From Cytidiella melzeri (Eukaryota > Basidiomycota > Agaricomycetes > Polyporales > Irpicaceae), in contig JABYQR010000001.1 of assembly GCA_022592445.1 (NCBI GenBank), positions 434,001-498,000 of the forward strand: 64,000 nucleotides of DNA, written 5' to 3'. The stretch's first letter is position 1; each line of letters starts with the position of its first letter. Positions 10,772-21,589 of this stretch are shown piece after piece. Position numbers and translations under genes: made by a program. The notes under the pieces are model-generated. The model was not told the origin of the DNA, made no database searches, and saw nothing but the letters and a program-made list of their open reading frames with translations.

Positions 10772-12206
10772 TTACATAGCAAGACGGCTCTTGAGGTTCC
10801 TCTTGACATCGAAACCGCGCTTGCCACCCTTGCCCTGAGCAGCGGGCTTACCACCCTTGATGTTGAGAGCGGGAGCGGCCGGGGCAGCAGCGCCCTTGGC
10901 AGCAGCAGCGGCAGAAGCGGCGGGGGCAGCGCTGGCGGCGACAGAGGAAGCAGCGGGGGCTGCACTGGCGGCGGCAGAGGCGGCGGCAGTGGCAGCAGCT
11001 GAGGAGGCAGCGGAGGCGGCGGTGGCAGCAGCAGCGGCGGGGGCAGCACTAGAGAACGGGTTGGCAGAAGCAGCTGCGGTACCGGTGCTGTTATCTGCGA
11101 CCGTGAACTGTGTGACACAGCCGTCAGATAAAGAACACTATTTGTAGGGAAGCGACACTTACGTAGACCTGATCGTCCAAGGCACCGTGCTGAGCAACTG
11201 CTACGAGTGCAGGCTGATGGTTGGCCGCGGTGTTGATGGATGCCAGACGGTAAGCACCCGCGGGGAGACCTTCGGTGACGTCGGCGGTGAGCAGACCGTT
11301 GTCCGCTGCGGCGTTGAGACCCTTGAAGAACGCGAACTTCTGAGGGTTCGTCGGGGTGGTCTGGGTCAAAGAGTCAAGGAAGTCGACGACGACGTGCGAG
11401 TGACCGATGATGTTGCCCGCAGTGTTGACTTGCTGGGGAGCAGAGAAGTAGTTCTCGTTTGCGTTCACAAAGTTACCGGTCTCGAGGTTCTGGATCTCCA
11501 TCGTGATAGTGAAGGGGGTGTTCGCCGCGAGCACTGCACCGTTCGTGGGGAACTGGAACTTGGACGAGGGCATGTTCGACTGCGCAGCGATGATACCCAT
11601 CGGCGCAGGGTTGCAAGAACCAGTGACGATCTGCTGGCCGTTGGTGAGGTTCAGACCAGTTCCAGCACAGAAGTTGATGAAGTTGTTGGTCGAGGTCAAT
11701 GAAGGAACCTGACCAGCTTCCGCCACATCCTGACCGTTGTTGGCGAAACCCGGAGCAATCACTGACGGGTCGAGAGCTGCGTCACAAAATGTCAGATTCT
11801 GGCCAGGAGGAAGTATCAGCGATCAACGTACTCAAGGAACTCTGGATGTCGGTGGACGATGCAGCAGCGGCAGTAGCAGTGGATGCAGCGGCAGCAGCAC
11901 TAGAGGCCACGGCGGCGGATGCAGCAGCGGTGGCGGCAGCAGAGGAGGCAGCGGCGGCGGTGGCAGCAGCAGAGGATGCACCGGCAGCGGCTCCACCAGC
12001 CTTGTTGTTGTTGGCAGGGGGAGCGGCACCACCCTTACCACCGAAACCTGCCTGAGGAGCACCACCACCGAAACCACCGAAGCGACCCTTGGAAACAGTT
12101 AGTACTCAAAGGTACGAAGATGGAACGGACGACTCACAGCGGGAGAGGCCTGCGCCAGCAGAGGAAGAGCCAAAACGAGAACAGAGGCAGAGACGGTGAA
12201 CTTCAT
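10772..12206 (-). CDS. Secreted Ala/Ser-rich protein (often mislabelled ribosomal protein S17 in basidiomycetes)
   Basis: Four exons, 424 aa: 12206-12138, 12087-11832, 11776-11163, 11107-10772. Exon 1 is a clean signal peptide (MKFTVSASVLVLALPLLAQA). Residues 24-108 are Gly-rich then almost pure Ala/Ser/Thr. A globular core of about 205 residues follows, with FCAGTGLNLTNGQQ, SCNPAPMGIIAA and GHSHVVVDFLDSL, and two cysteines. A second Ala/Ser/Pro tract of about 80 residues comes next, and a basic Gly-rich tail ends KRNLKSRLAM. Similar cores occur in many wood-decay and yeast-like basidiomycetes as abundant secreted proteins of unknown function; the ribosomal label seen in some annotations has no basis in the sequence. 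GCC/GCT-rich codon use suggests strong expression (inference). Confidence 0.88.
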
Positions 12207-12715
12207 GGCTGTAGATAAAAGGAAGGCTAGCTTCTAGGGAACGATGAAAAGATTGGGTGGGGTTGGATCCTGAAAAACAGACTAGAGATCTCTATCAGTA
12301 ATGAGTTCTCGCTGTGTAATAGTGGAACCTACGACAGATTTCTTGCAGCGCAGCTGCTAAAAGTTTGCAAGCAAACAAGAATTGGAGGGGGAAGAACGAA
12401 GAGGAGGCGGAGAGAGGGATGGGGAACTGGAATTGCATTCGAAAAAGGACTTATATACAGAGAACAGCTCGTGATATGAATGCTCGATGGTCACCGTGGT
12501 TCCCTTGACAATGCACGAGAGTCGATTTGAAAGTTGCGAACAGGCCACCGCATTCTCTAGGTGGGATGTGGACACACCCTGTCACCAGCTCGTGTCTGAT
12601 TGGCTGACGCAGTCAATCCGAAAATAAGTGTTGACATCCTGACTGTACAGATAGTGGGTTTCTGAGCATACCCTACATCCTTGTTCGCGCTGTGAAGTAC
12701 TATGTTAGCATGAGT
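12207..12715. other. Promoter region of the secreted protein
   Basis: A minus-strand TATA box lies at 12451-12457. The rest shows no gene. Confidence 0.5.
12451..12457 (-). promoter_or_regulatory. TATA box
   Basis: TATATAA on the minus strand, about 245 bp upstream of the ATG of the Ala-rich secreted protein. The distance implies a long leader or another start site. Confidence 0.45.
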
Positions 12716-12725
12716 TCAAACCCTC

Positions 12726-13765
12726 TCAGACGCAGTTACGACATCCAGGAGATGCCATTCCCGATAGTGACGCGGCAAGCGAAGAAAGGTGCCCATGCCA
12801 CAGCCATCTTGGGCAACAAACAAATGGACGATCTTTCCAGGACGTGCAGAAGTATAGCGAACATCCTGATATGATGGATTCTCACCTTTCGCCTTGACGG
12901 CACACATGAACGACGCAAGGGTGTCGACCTCCTTGACCGTATGATCGCGAAAGTGCCTCTCTACCACCTGCGCCAATGTTTTGTGAACCTCATGCACATC
13001 AGACAGAACAGGGGTCACGGTGGGCCGCCTGTCATCTTCCAGCAACCGTGAACTTCTCCTGCGATTGGCGCTCGCACTCATTTCCCTGCGGGGACGGTTG
13101 GCAGGTGTCGGTGGTAGAAGCAGTGGTCCGGGACTGGCTGTGGACGTCCTGTGTCCACGCGTGCGGAGTAGGAACGCCGGAGGAGGCGGGTCAAATGCCG
13201 TAGTCGCCATTGGGTCGATGTCGGGTACGATGTCGAACTGGGTGAGGTAACGATGTATCGCGTCAATTGGCAGCGTCGTAAAATCAATCTATGATTGCAG
13301 GACCATCAGCAACGGTTGAGATGTGACCAAGGACATGCAAAGTACTGCAAAGCGCAGTACGCTGGGAAAAGGTCGTTGTGGCGACTACTGGGGGTGTGAC
13401 ATAGCGGATGCGGAAGTCGCTCTAACAGCCAATGCGCTCACCAGAGATGGCCGACTCTCTTTCTCAGCCTCGTGCACAAGAGTGTTTGATTTTCGGCCGA
13501 CAGCCACCGCGGCGGAGCTGGATAAGTTGTTGGCTGCTGCACTGGATGGCTCGAGTCTCTTCCGCTTCAATCTTGGCTCGCCATCCACCTTGTCTGCGGC
13601 TGTTCGTTTTGAACCGGCTAATGCACTACCAGCAATGACTCCATGGTAAGCGGCGTCGTCTGCGGCTTGATTTGTCTTTCGTCTAGATCCTTGAGGTCTT
13701 GTTCTAGTCGAAGAGGGGGGAGCGGTGTTGGCGGATCCATTGAGTGCGTGCGATGGTGGTGCCAT
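12726..13765 (-). CDS. SAP30-like Sin3/HDAC complex subunit
   Basis: Probable exons 13765-13442, 13288-12886 and 12832-12726, 277 aa. SAP30-type proteins bridge the Sin3 scaffold and the Rpd3-type histone deacetylase in the nucleus. The N-terminal third is basic and disordered (KRTAADK, PRLKRKRLEP). Across the first intron the text becomes DFTTLPIDAIHRYLTQFDIV, then DPPPPAFLLRT, which matches the fungal Sin3-binding region. A helical stretch HEVHKTLAQVVERHF and VDTLASFMCAVKAK closes the conserved part. The last intron (12885-12833) is canonical and 53 nt, but reading through it also stays open to a stop at 12716, so the final 35 residues are uncertain. An in-frame ATG at 13787-13789 could extend the N terminus by eight residues. 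Confidence 0.75.
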
Positions 13766-14788
13766 TTTTGAGGTAAGTAGGGCACTCAAACCTTGGAGAA
13801 GCCACTTCTACGGCTTTGACAATTTTGAATATACCGAGGCTGTCGCGGTCTTTGCGGTGTTGGTGCTCGTGGTGGACGTTCGAGCTTGGACACGAGCAAG
13901 ACCGACAAAGACGTCAGTCACGTGCCCAATCGACGTAAGGCCGCGAAGAAGTTGTGCGGTTGGACCCCATATAGCCTTGGACTAAACTTGCATAACCGAC
14001 GTTTTCATTGTCAAATGTCTATGTGTGCAGCACGGCGTACGCAGAAGATACGTTCTCGAATAGGTGCAGAAGTAGACGAAGAGAGTCGTGTCTTGACGCC
14101 ATGGACATGCAAATACCTCTCAGTAAACTGCCTCGACAAACTCTGATTCAGAGCAAGGGACGACACTGATAGAATATTACTGTGTTTATATGAGGGGAAG
14201 ATGAGATTCAATAGCGAAGGAGCCTTCAAGTAACCTCCAAAGACTGAAACAGACAAGAAATACCGTATTATATATTGCAATTCGGAGTCCATAACAACTT
14301 TCACCCGCAGACTCGGCGTGCGGTGTAAGTCTTATACGCTAGTGTATTGCCAGTCTAAGTCAGCCAGGATCTCACCTCACCCCAGTCAGACTGTTTGTTT
14401 ATTGGAAGGACGAGTGAGATGAGAGTAACGCGCAGTCCGGGGTAAATGATTGTTAAAATTATCAAATCACTCGCGTCTTTTGATTAGATCATATAAAGCT
14501 AGGTCTGCAACCAATAGCCAAACCTACTCTCAACTTCTCTTCGACCGTCACCACTGAATCTGCCAGTGCAGCTTCAGCCCGGTGCATTCGAACATCAACC
14601 AACAAAGGGAAAGGCTGTCCTCTGTAAGTCCCAATGTATGCATCTTCACCATGCTATGGTGTTCTTACTCCTGTACGCAGCCCTCGAAGCTGTATCCTCA
14701 ATCAAATCATGTGAGCTCGAAGCTGTTACCAGGATACGAATACAATCTGACTGGTCCTACAGAACAACTCTGTATCTTCTTCAACGCC
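13766..14788. other. Divergent promoter region SAP30-like / ARO2
   Basis: About 1 kb between the two divergent starts. It has a TCACGTG E-box core at 13919-13924 and a TATA box at 14491-14497 for ARO2. Frames at 13886-14146 (+) and 14011-14304 (-) show no family features. Confidence 0.5.
14491..14497 (+). promoter_or_regulatory. TATA box of ARO2
   Basis: ATATAAA in a tract that switches from AT-rich to a pyrimidine-rich, CT-biased leader. It is about 290 bp before the ARO2 ATG. No Gcn4-type TGACTCA was seen nearby. Confidence 0.5.
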
Positions 14789-16240
14789 ATGTCGACATTC
14801 GGTACGCTCTTTAGAGTCACAACGTATGGGGAGTCACATTGCGCCTCCGTTGGAGCAATCATCGATGGCTGTCCACCGGTATGTTCCTCTCGGGTCATGC
14901 TTGATGGTCAATGTTTTCTAAATCTATTCTGCAGGGATTGCCCCTCCAAGCTCAGGACGTGCAAACACAGCTGAGTCGCAGGCGCCCGGGCCAGAGTAAC
15001 CTCACCACGCCGGTACGTCTTCCCATCAAAGGAACAGAGTTGAACTGCTCAAAAGAATTGTATCTACCTTTCAGCGTGACGAGAAAGATCTCGTACAGCT
15101 TCAGTCTGGCATAGAGCAGGGTATCACTCTCGGCACTCCTATCGGACTTTTAGTCAAGAACGAGGACCAGCGTCCTAGGGACTACACCGAGACCGACCTC
15201 TACCCTCGGCCGAGCCACGCTGACTGGACTTACCTCGAGAAGTATGGTGTCAAGGCCAGCAGCGGCGGAGGACGCAGCAGCGCTCGCGAGACTATCGGAC
15301 GTGTCGCCGCCGGTGCCATCGCAGAGAAGTACCTGAAGATGGTTCATGGCATCGAGATCGTCGCGTTCGTCTCGTCCGTCGGCAAGATTGCACTTCCCTC
15401 TTACGTCTCTCCCCCGTCTCAAGTTCCCTCGGACGAAGACGAGGTTGTGGAGGATGCGTTGAGCCCCCAATTCATCGAACTGCTCAAGACCATCACTCGT
15501 GAACAAGTCGATGCTCACCCTACGCGCTGCCCTCACGCAGAGACAGCAGAGCTCATGACCAAGGTACGCCCTCTTGCGTTTACGCACCGTCAGAGGCCTG
15601 GACTGATATTGTGCAGCGCATCATCCGCGCCAAGGAGTCTCTCGACTCCATTGGAGGAACCGTGACTTGCGTGATTCGAGGTGTGCCCGCCGGGCTTGGA
15701 GAGCCAGTGTTCGACAAGCTCGAGGCGAAGCTCGCCCACGCTATGCTTTCTATCCCTGCCACCAAGGCTTTCGAGATCGGTTCAGGTTTCCGCGGTACTG
15801 AGGTACCTGGAAGCAAGCACAACGATGCCTTTGTACGAAGGGAGGACGGCTCACTCGGTACCCGCACGAATTGGAGCGGTGGCATTCAAGGAGGCATCTC
15901 CAATGGCGAAGACATATACTTTAGGTACGCTTTCGTTGCTTGTAGTATTGTGGCTGAAGATACTGATGATGTACCGAACAGAATTGGGTTCAAATCTCCG
16001 GCTACTATATCACAGGCTCAAGAGACGGCACAATACGATGGAACGGCTGGTAAACTCGCGGCTCGCGGAAGACACGATCCCTGTGTTGTCCCTCGTGCCG
16101 TGCCAATCGTGGAAGCCATGGCCAGCTTGGTGATTATGGACCACGTTCTCATGCAGAACGCACGCAAGACGGCTTCTTCCCTCCTTCCTCCTATCACGAC
16201 TTTGCCACCTACCATGGTCAAGCCGGGTCCGACGGCTTGA
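14789..16240 (+). CDS. Chorismate synthase
   Basis: Five exons, 407 aa: 14789-14878, 14935-15012, 15075-15563, 15617-15924, 15982-16240. The enzyme converts 5-enolpyruvylshikimate-3-phosphate to chorismate, the last shikimate-pathway step, using reduced FMN. Family signatures are all present: [20 protein letters not shown] at the start, [32 protein letters not shown], and [16 protein letters not shown] near residue 270. The conserved His of GESH and the Arg-rich FMN/substrate loop are intact. A C-terminal flavin-reductase activity is intrinsic to fungal enzymes (bifunctional type); it cannot be read from motifs alone. The length is close to the fungal norm. The ATG used is the family's own start. 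Confidence 0.98.
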
Positions 16241-16612
16241 AGGCGAGTTTCTACTGCCTGCAGAGCGGTTTCCCAGCCGTTCGGTCGAATAAGATGCTAC
16301 GTGGGGCGAGTCTCTAGGCGTGCGTGGGTGGTAGTTTGAGTTGGCCAGTCTTGTGCTCTGAATGTCTTACTTCATATGAATGTTATCGTGCGGTGAATCG
16401 ACTAAAAATGCCAGCACGAGTCTCCCGTATGGACTGTCGCACAAATCAAAACCTTCAACCTTGATCTTGGTATGCATTTCCCATTCTGTTGTTCCTCTCT
16501 GCTAACATGTGCAGGGAGAGCACAGGGCTGCATGCACCAGATGGACCTCAAGGGCGCCGCACCCGACGACCCAACCTTCTCAAAGCTCTAGAGGTTTACA
16601 ATAATTCTCGAT
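16241..16612. other. 3' flank of ARO2
   Basis: No gene seen. Short frames here have no domain. The LTR relic begins near the right end. Confidence 0.5.
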
Positions 16613-16714
16613 CGTCGGATATTCCGTGTATAGTAGACCGACGATCTCTTCTCCTGATGCATCTCCCAACTCCTTCCTAATTCGAACCTCCTGGCGGGTC
16701 ACCTTCATTTGACA
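16613..16714. mobile_element. Relic LTR fragment of the same family as the copia element at 49.5-55.4 kb
   Basis: The segment parallels the inner and outer part of the copia LTR. CGTCGGATATTCCGTGTATA matches CGTCGGGTATTCCGTGTTTA, and CTTCCTAATTC and GGCGGGTCAC recur in the same order and spacing, ending in TGACA at 16710-16714. The orientation is the same as the copia copy. The opposite LTR end was not found, so this is a truncated remnant. Confidence 0.65.
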
Positions 16715-16828
16715 CACCCAGTCCTACCACTGTCCTCAACATGCGAGCTAGCACGGATACCACAACCCTCCCATGGGTTGTGGTTACCGTCCTAGCTGGC
16801 ATGTTGAGGACAGAGGTAGGACTGGGTG
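16715..16828. repeat. 114-bp near-perfect hairpin (54-bp arms, 6-bp loop)
   Basis: Arms 16715-16768 and 16775-16828 surround TCCCAT. The outer ends read CACCCAGTCC and GGACTGGGTG. Forty-nine of 54 positions pair. The five mismatches are all same-base oppositions (A-A, G-G, C-C, A-A, T-T). The left arm starts on the last base after the LTR relic's TGACA. It could be a foldback MITE, a quasi-palindrome left by transposition, or a small-RNA precursor. Confidence 0.9.
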
Positions 16829-16904
16829 GATGTAGTTGAGACATGTGCCAGATGTAGCGGCTCCAGACAAAATTTTCAGTTTGTATGCAAAGCCAAACGA
16901 TAGC

Positions 16905-17279
16905 TTAACACAGACCGCCCACCCTCTGCGCGCACGCAAGGCCAAACGTCAGTAAACGAAGCACTCACCGGAGGAAGAGTGCTCCCCTTGTCGAGCATTT
17001 CAAAATCGTCTTCTCTAGCTAGCGCACGCGTATGGACTGTTTTGCGTCCTCACTAGAAAGCCCTGATGTCAATGCATATACGACCAAGACATATATTTCT
17101 CCGACCTTGAACAGGTTACATTCAATGTGGACCATATCGGTGTACTGCTTGGAGATAGTCTCGGCCACTGCTGCAAAAGATTCTCCAGCTCCGACTTTGA
17201 CCATTCCTCGGTCAGTACGGGGAAGATGGGGAGCAAGAAAACACAGATCGATGTAGGTAGACATGGTGTCCGTGGACAT
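16905..17279 (-). pseudogene. Fragment with a Crinkler-like N-terminal module
   Basis: The frame from 17279 or 17263 to 17019 starts MSTYIDLCFLAPHLPRTD and continues to CNLFKV and GLSSEDAKQSIRV before a stop. Just beyond the stop, in another frame, EDDFEMLDKGSTLPP runs to a GTGAGT donor at 16968-16963, with a possible acceptor and short terminal exon at 16925-16905. This order (LAP-LP-T, then CNL, then SSEDAKQSI, then ED-F) parallels the start of the decayed gene at 36570. It also has the general build of the ubiquitin-like header of Crinkler proteins; the Crinkler link is inference. No body domain follows, so I regard it as a truncated copy, though a short expressed protein is possible. Confidence 0.45.
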
Positions 17280-17679
17280 GATGCTTTGTAGAGGGTGTGC
17301 GTTTTGCGGCCACGGCGACGATTAATGCATTGACTGACGATGGACGTGTGGATACAAACCGCGATACCGCCGTGGACCAACGAGGACGTCGGGATAACCT
17401 AAGCGGGGTGAAGGGAATTATAAACAGTCAAATGAAGAGATGGTTAGTTGAGGTACGCCTCAACGACTGCGTACCGTGGTGGTCACTGTGTGCTCAAGAT
17501 ATGTGGACAAGTCCATTCCCATGAACGATGCGCGAAAACGTCTATCTCGTGTCCAGAACGCATCTTGAGCGCTTCACGTCCCCGTGCGGGGTAAACTCGA
17601 CTCGTCTCTCGCATCCCTCGCCCTCTTCCCCTGCTCGCCATTCGACCTCTGGAGCATTACTCATGAGCTCGTCTAGGTG
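17280..17679. other. Intergenic, divergent
   Basis: Between the header fragment (-) and the orphan gene (+). No gene is supported. Confidence 0.5.
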
Positions 17680-18836
17680 ATGTTGTCGTCTTCGACGGAG
17701 CACATCGACCGCTACGATGACCTACAGATAGTCGCGGGAGACTCTCGAGGGTCTGCAGGTGCGCATGCACAACGTGCCCAGTTCATATCATCATATCTGC
17801 TCACGATCCCTGACTACGTTTCCCCCTTCCTTTCATCCTCTCTCCTTACACGTTCAGCGAGAACCTCAAATGGCGTGGCGCTGCACGCACCAGGTGAACC
17901 TCAGGTCGCCGCACACGACGACGTCCCCTTCCAAGAGGAGGTCGTGCGAGCGAGGATGACCATCGCACTCGACGATCACCTCCATGACCACCCAGACATG
18001 ACCGCTCTCTACGCACAAAAGCTCGCGATAGAGGGTGCGTCGCCGAAACCATGCATTGTCCCAGGCAACGCCCTACAGCTCATCGACGACAACCCGGCAG
18101 CCTCCCGCTCGCACACCCCCTCTTCCGTCATCATCCTCGACGACGACGTACACCCTCCCGAGCATAGTCTTGACAGCTCCGCAGACCAAGGCGACCACCC
18201 TGCCCCCCGACCCGTTCCACGCGTTCGCTTCCGCTCAAGAGTGCGCATTACATCCGGTTTGCGAAGGAGCAAACACATCGGAAACCCAACTAGCAGTCCA
18301 TCCTCTTCAGCGTCTGGCTCCCCCTCGTCCTCGATTTCCGCTCCGATTCGTTGGCAAGCAGACGAGAACGGTGCATGGGGTCCGCTTGGGCGCAGGCTGA
18401 ATGCGTACGCTCAGGCACACGGGAGGTCGAAGCGTTCGCCAGCCGTACTACGGGCTCAGCAGCCTTTGGCTCGAGCTAAAATGGACGAGAGGACGCCGCT
18501 GGTAAAGCCCGGAAGACACGTTGCGTATGTTGATTCTGGACTGGACGGCGGTGGAGATGCGGATGACGAGCGGGCAATTGACGGAGAGGAGAGTGAGGAC
18601 GAAGGTGTCGAGGGGGACAGCGCGTTGCGCGCTGCTGCGCTGAAGCGTGAGGAGGACGCGACGTTTGGGAAGTGGCCTTGGAGGTTGTTGAACCGCCATG
18701 TACGTCCTCACACTCGCAAATTACCTTTCTTGCTCGTATGGACCTGCTGACATCTTGACCTTAGTGGTGGTGGTGGCATGCTGAGCCGGTGCTCTGTGTC
18801 TGCTGTGCGGAAGACTCGGAATACGAAAACCATTGA
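17680..18836 (+). CDS. Hypothetical acidic, Ser-rich protein with a Trp/Cys tail
   Basis: Exons 17680-18699 and 18765-18836 give 363 aa. An optional 99-nt in-frame intron, 17759-17857, has canonical ends and a pyrimidine-rich 3' part and would shorten the protein to 330 aa. I do not recognise a family. The middle is disordered and Ser/Pro-rich, with short acidic patches (IILDDD). A basic stretch RVRFRSRVRITSGLRRSKH could be a nuclear signal. An acidic segment (DDERAIDGEESEDEG) precedes FGKWPWRLLNRH. After the intron the protein ends HWWWWHAEPVLCVCC and a short acidic tail. The concentration of Trp and Cys after the last intron looks like a membrane-associating or metal-binding tail, but that is a guess. 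An alternative first exon upstream of 17676 cannot be excluded. Confidence 0.6.
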
Positions 18837-19170
18837 ATGAACCACCTACCAATCATCCCTCTCTTTCTCATGTCTCGAATCCTGCAATCTCTTGACTGTA
18901 CTTATGTTGGCCTGCTATGTGTTTTTGCTCACTATTATCCGGATATCTGCATGTAATTTACCTACTTTTGCCTCAGTTCTCGCTCCTGCTCTCTTCATTG
19001 TAACGACTAAAATACTTCGCTCAATCAGATATCCATGAATCCACGGTATTTGCTTTTTTTTGGCTTTCAGGTCGAGTTTTGGCTAGTGGTGTGGTATACA
19101 AAAAGGCACTATGTTGTGGAAATAGCTAGAGCTAAGTGCCATGTACATCACGGCACCGCGCACAACCAGC
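18837..19170. other. Intergenic between convergent genes
   Basis: 3' flanks of the orphan gene and SRP68. Nothing else is seen. Confidence 0.5.
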
Positions 19171-21335
19171 TCATTTGCGTCCCCACCACCCCCCAAGCAA
19201 CGTACTCAACCCGCCCTTCGCAGCTGCCGCAGACGGCTCAGGCGTCATCGGACGAGCAATCTCCTCCACCTTCGCCCTCGAAGTAACGCTCTTCACCTCC
19301 GCTATCGACTTCTCGCCGGTAGCTCTCTGCGGCTGAGGCGCCACTACGGTGGTCGGCTGCTTTCCAGCACGTTCCTGCAACCGCTCCATGTTGAGTTCCG
19401 CGTAGTTGAGCGCGATGTCAAAGAAGAGCGGTTTCTTGAACGGTTCACCCGCCGTGGTGTTCCCGCCGTTGTAGGTAAACCAATCTTTTTTGCACTTGAG
19501 GCTCTCTCCGTCGAGTTCTGCTTCGAGGGACGGGATAGCGGAGGGGGAGAGCGAGTAGAAGGATGAGGAGATGGGGTCGTCTGATGGAGAGGGAAGGAGG
19601 CTTTGTGCGGAACGGGCTTCGCGGAGGTGGATAGATGCGTGTTGCATCAGTGAGAGAGCCTCTGCGTATTTTTTCACTAGCGAGTATGATCGTGCGAGAT
19701 ATCTACACCTGTGTTGCGCGTGGTTTAGCTAGAAGTGGTTTGCAAGCTCAAGAACACTCACCTTCTGGCCTTCGAGAAAGATATACGGACGTCTACAGCT
19801 GTTGCAAGGTCAGGACTATCATCGACGATAGAGAGAGTCCGCATTTGTGTCAAACTCTGGATAATGGAATCCAAAAGTTTGACCACGGCGGGGAAGAGCC
19901 GAGCGTCGACTTGTCCCTTCGCGGGCTTTGGCCTTGATGGCCCAGCCGCACTCGCAACATCTTTCTTTGCATGGCTCGGTGCTTGTGACTGGTGTAAAAG
20001 AGTCGAGATCAGCAACAGATCTCGTTGAATGCGACGAGAGAGTAGCTGGTATACGATGAAGGTGTGCACGAATTGTAGATCACGCGTGCCAGGAGGAGCG
20101 GCTGAGGTGCTTCCGCTCAGCTAGAATCATAAACATGATTAGCAGCTGACAAAAGCGAAGGTTCATGAAGAGACTACCTGCTGAGCTTCCACCAGCTTAC
20201 GGGCGACCGCCTCAGCGTCGCTGAGAGCAAGGAGAATAGCATCATAGGCGGCCACGCCGCGTTTCGACGTCACTCCTTTGCTGAATTTCTTCTTCCCCTC
20301 GTCCCCACTAGTCTCTCCAATCTCTTTCTCCCGCGCACTATCACTTAGTTTCTCCTCCGCCTCCTGGACCTTCAACAGCACGTCCACGAGCTCGGGGTTC
20401 CTTACCGGGACAGGTTCATCTTCCCACAACAGAGGCTTCAACTTCTTCCTCTCCGTCGCAACGCCTCCCGCACTCTCCTTCTCAAGCTCCTGCACAATCT
20501 TGTCATACCCTTCGACAATCTCGTTCTTATGTGTCGACGCAAACTCCGCAACGATAGCGTCGACATCGTATGCTTTGCTGTTCCCTAGCTGATGTGCACA
20601 GTGCCGGATCTCAGGCCCGATCTCGTCTGCGAAGGCGACGGCGAGAGCCTGGTCCCTGCTTGTGGTAGCGTGCGATGCGAGTTCGTCCAAGAGACTGCGG
20701 GCGACGCTCAGCTGTACGAGTGCGTCATCCAAGTCGTAGCGACTGCTCAGGCTCCGCCCGTTCAGGATCAGAGTGTAGACTGTGGCTTGGATAAGTCCTG
20801 AAGCGGAGAGTCGGCCGGCGGCGTGTAAGGCCTGGCTGTGGGAAAGGAGCTGTGTTGCCCAGTTGACTGCGCGGCGGGAGCGGGAGGTGGCGTTTCGTCT
20901 AATTGCACCTGCTTTGTCCTTGTTCGCGGGGAGGGCGGCGAGGCTGGAGAGTTCACGGGAGTATACCCAGGCACGCTCTGCTTCAAAGAGTAATAGTTGT
21001 AGACTAGAACGGTCGTTCAAAACATCGGTCAATGTTACTACAGAGGAGTCACTCACTAGCCATCCTTTATGTTCTCTGTTTTTACTGGCGGCAGCTTTTT
21101 GAACTCGCGACCTTTCCCGTGGGTCATCTTCAGAGACGAGCGCAGACGATGCGTGCGATTTGCGCAGTGCTTCCTGTAGCGTTCATAGTCATTGTAACGC
21201 AGACCGTATGCATTGCGCTGCTCATTTGCTAGTTTCAAAGCTGTCTCACAATGGTTCAGTCGTCATGTAGCAGAACTAATAGCACTTAACGGACCAACCT
21301 TGAAATGAGAGCAGATTGTGAGATTTCTCCGCCAT
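19171..21335 (-). CDS. Signal recognition particle subunit SRP68
   Basis: Five exons, 647 aa: 21335-21299, 21240-21057, 21003-20178, 20120-19762, 19708-19171. SRP68 binds the 7SL RNA S domain as a heterodimer with SRP72 and helps target ribosomes to the ER. The N terminus, after a 12-residue opening, reads NAYGLRYNDYERYRKHC and RTHRLRSSLKMTHGKG, the RNA-binding signature of the family. The next exon gives YLQLLLFEAERAWVYSREL. Helical TPR-like repeats follow (YDAILLALSDAEAVARKL). The C-terminal part ends in a Gly/Trp motif, LLGGWWGRK, as in other fungal SRP68. The ATG at 21333 was chosen because exon 1 joins in phase to the conserved exon 2. Length is typical for fungal SRP68 (about 600-650). 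Confidence 0.94.
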
Positions 21336-21589
21336 TGATGACTGTCCCGTTTGCCCCTTCAGATCGCCACTCTGTATTCAGGAATGGTCGTGTTTAGGAG
21401 TACCTCGTCAAGTGAGCAATCAACGTGAGTGGACTAGAGGATGATGGAAGGCAGCGGGAGATTATACAACGTCGGTCACCCTTGCAAAGATGCAACGGGC
21501 GCTTCACTGACATAATCTGCCTCATATCTACTCTCCGAGCCCATCCACTATTACCAACTTTTGCTTTATCTCTGCCACCTTCGTTTGCC

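Noticed and set aside
15150..15587. 145-codon antisense frame in ARO2
   Set aside because: It lies entirely within a conserved exon of chorismate synthase.
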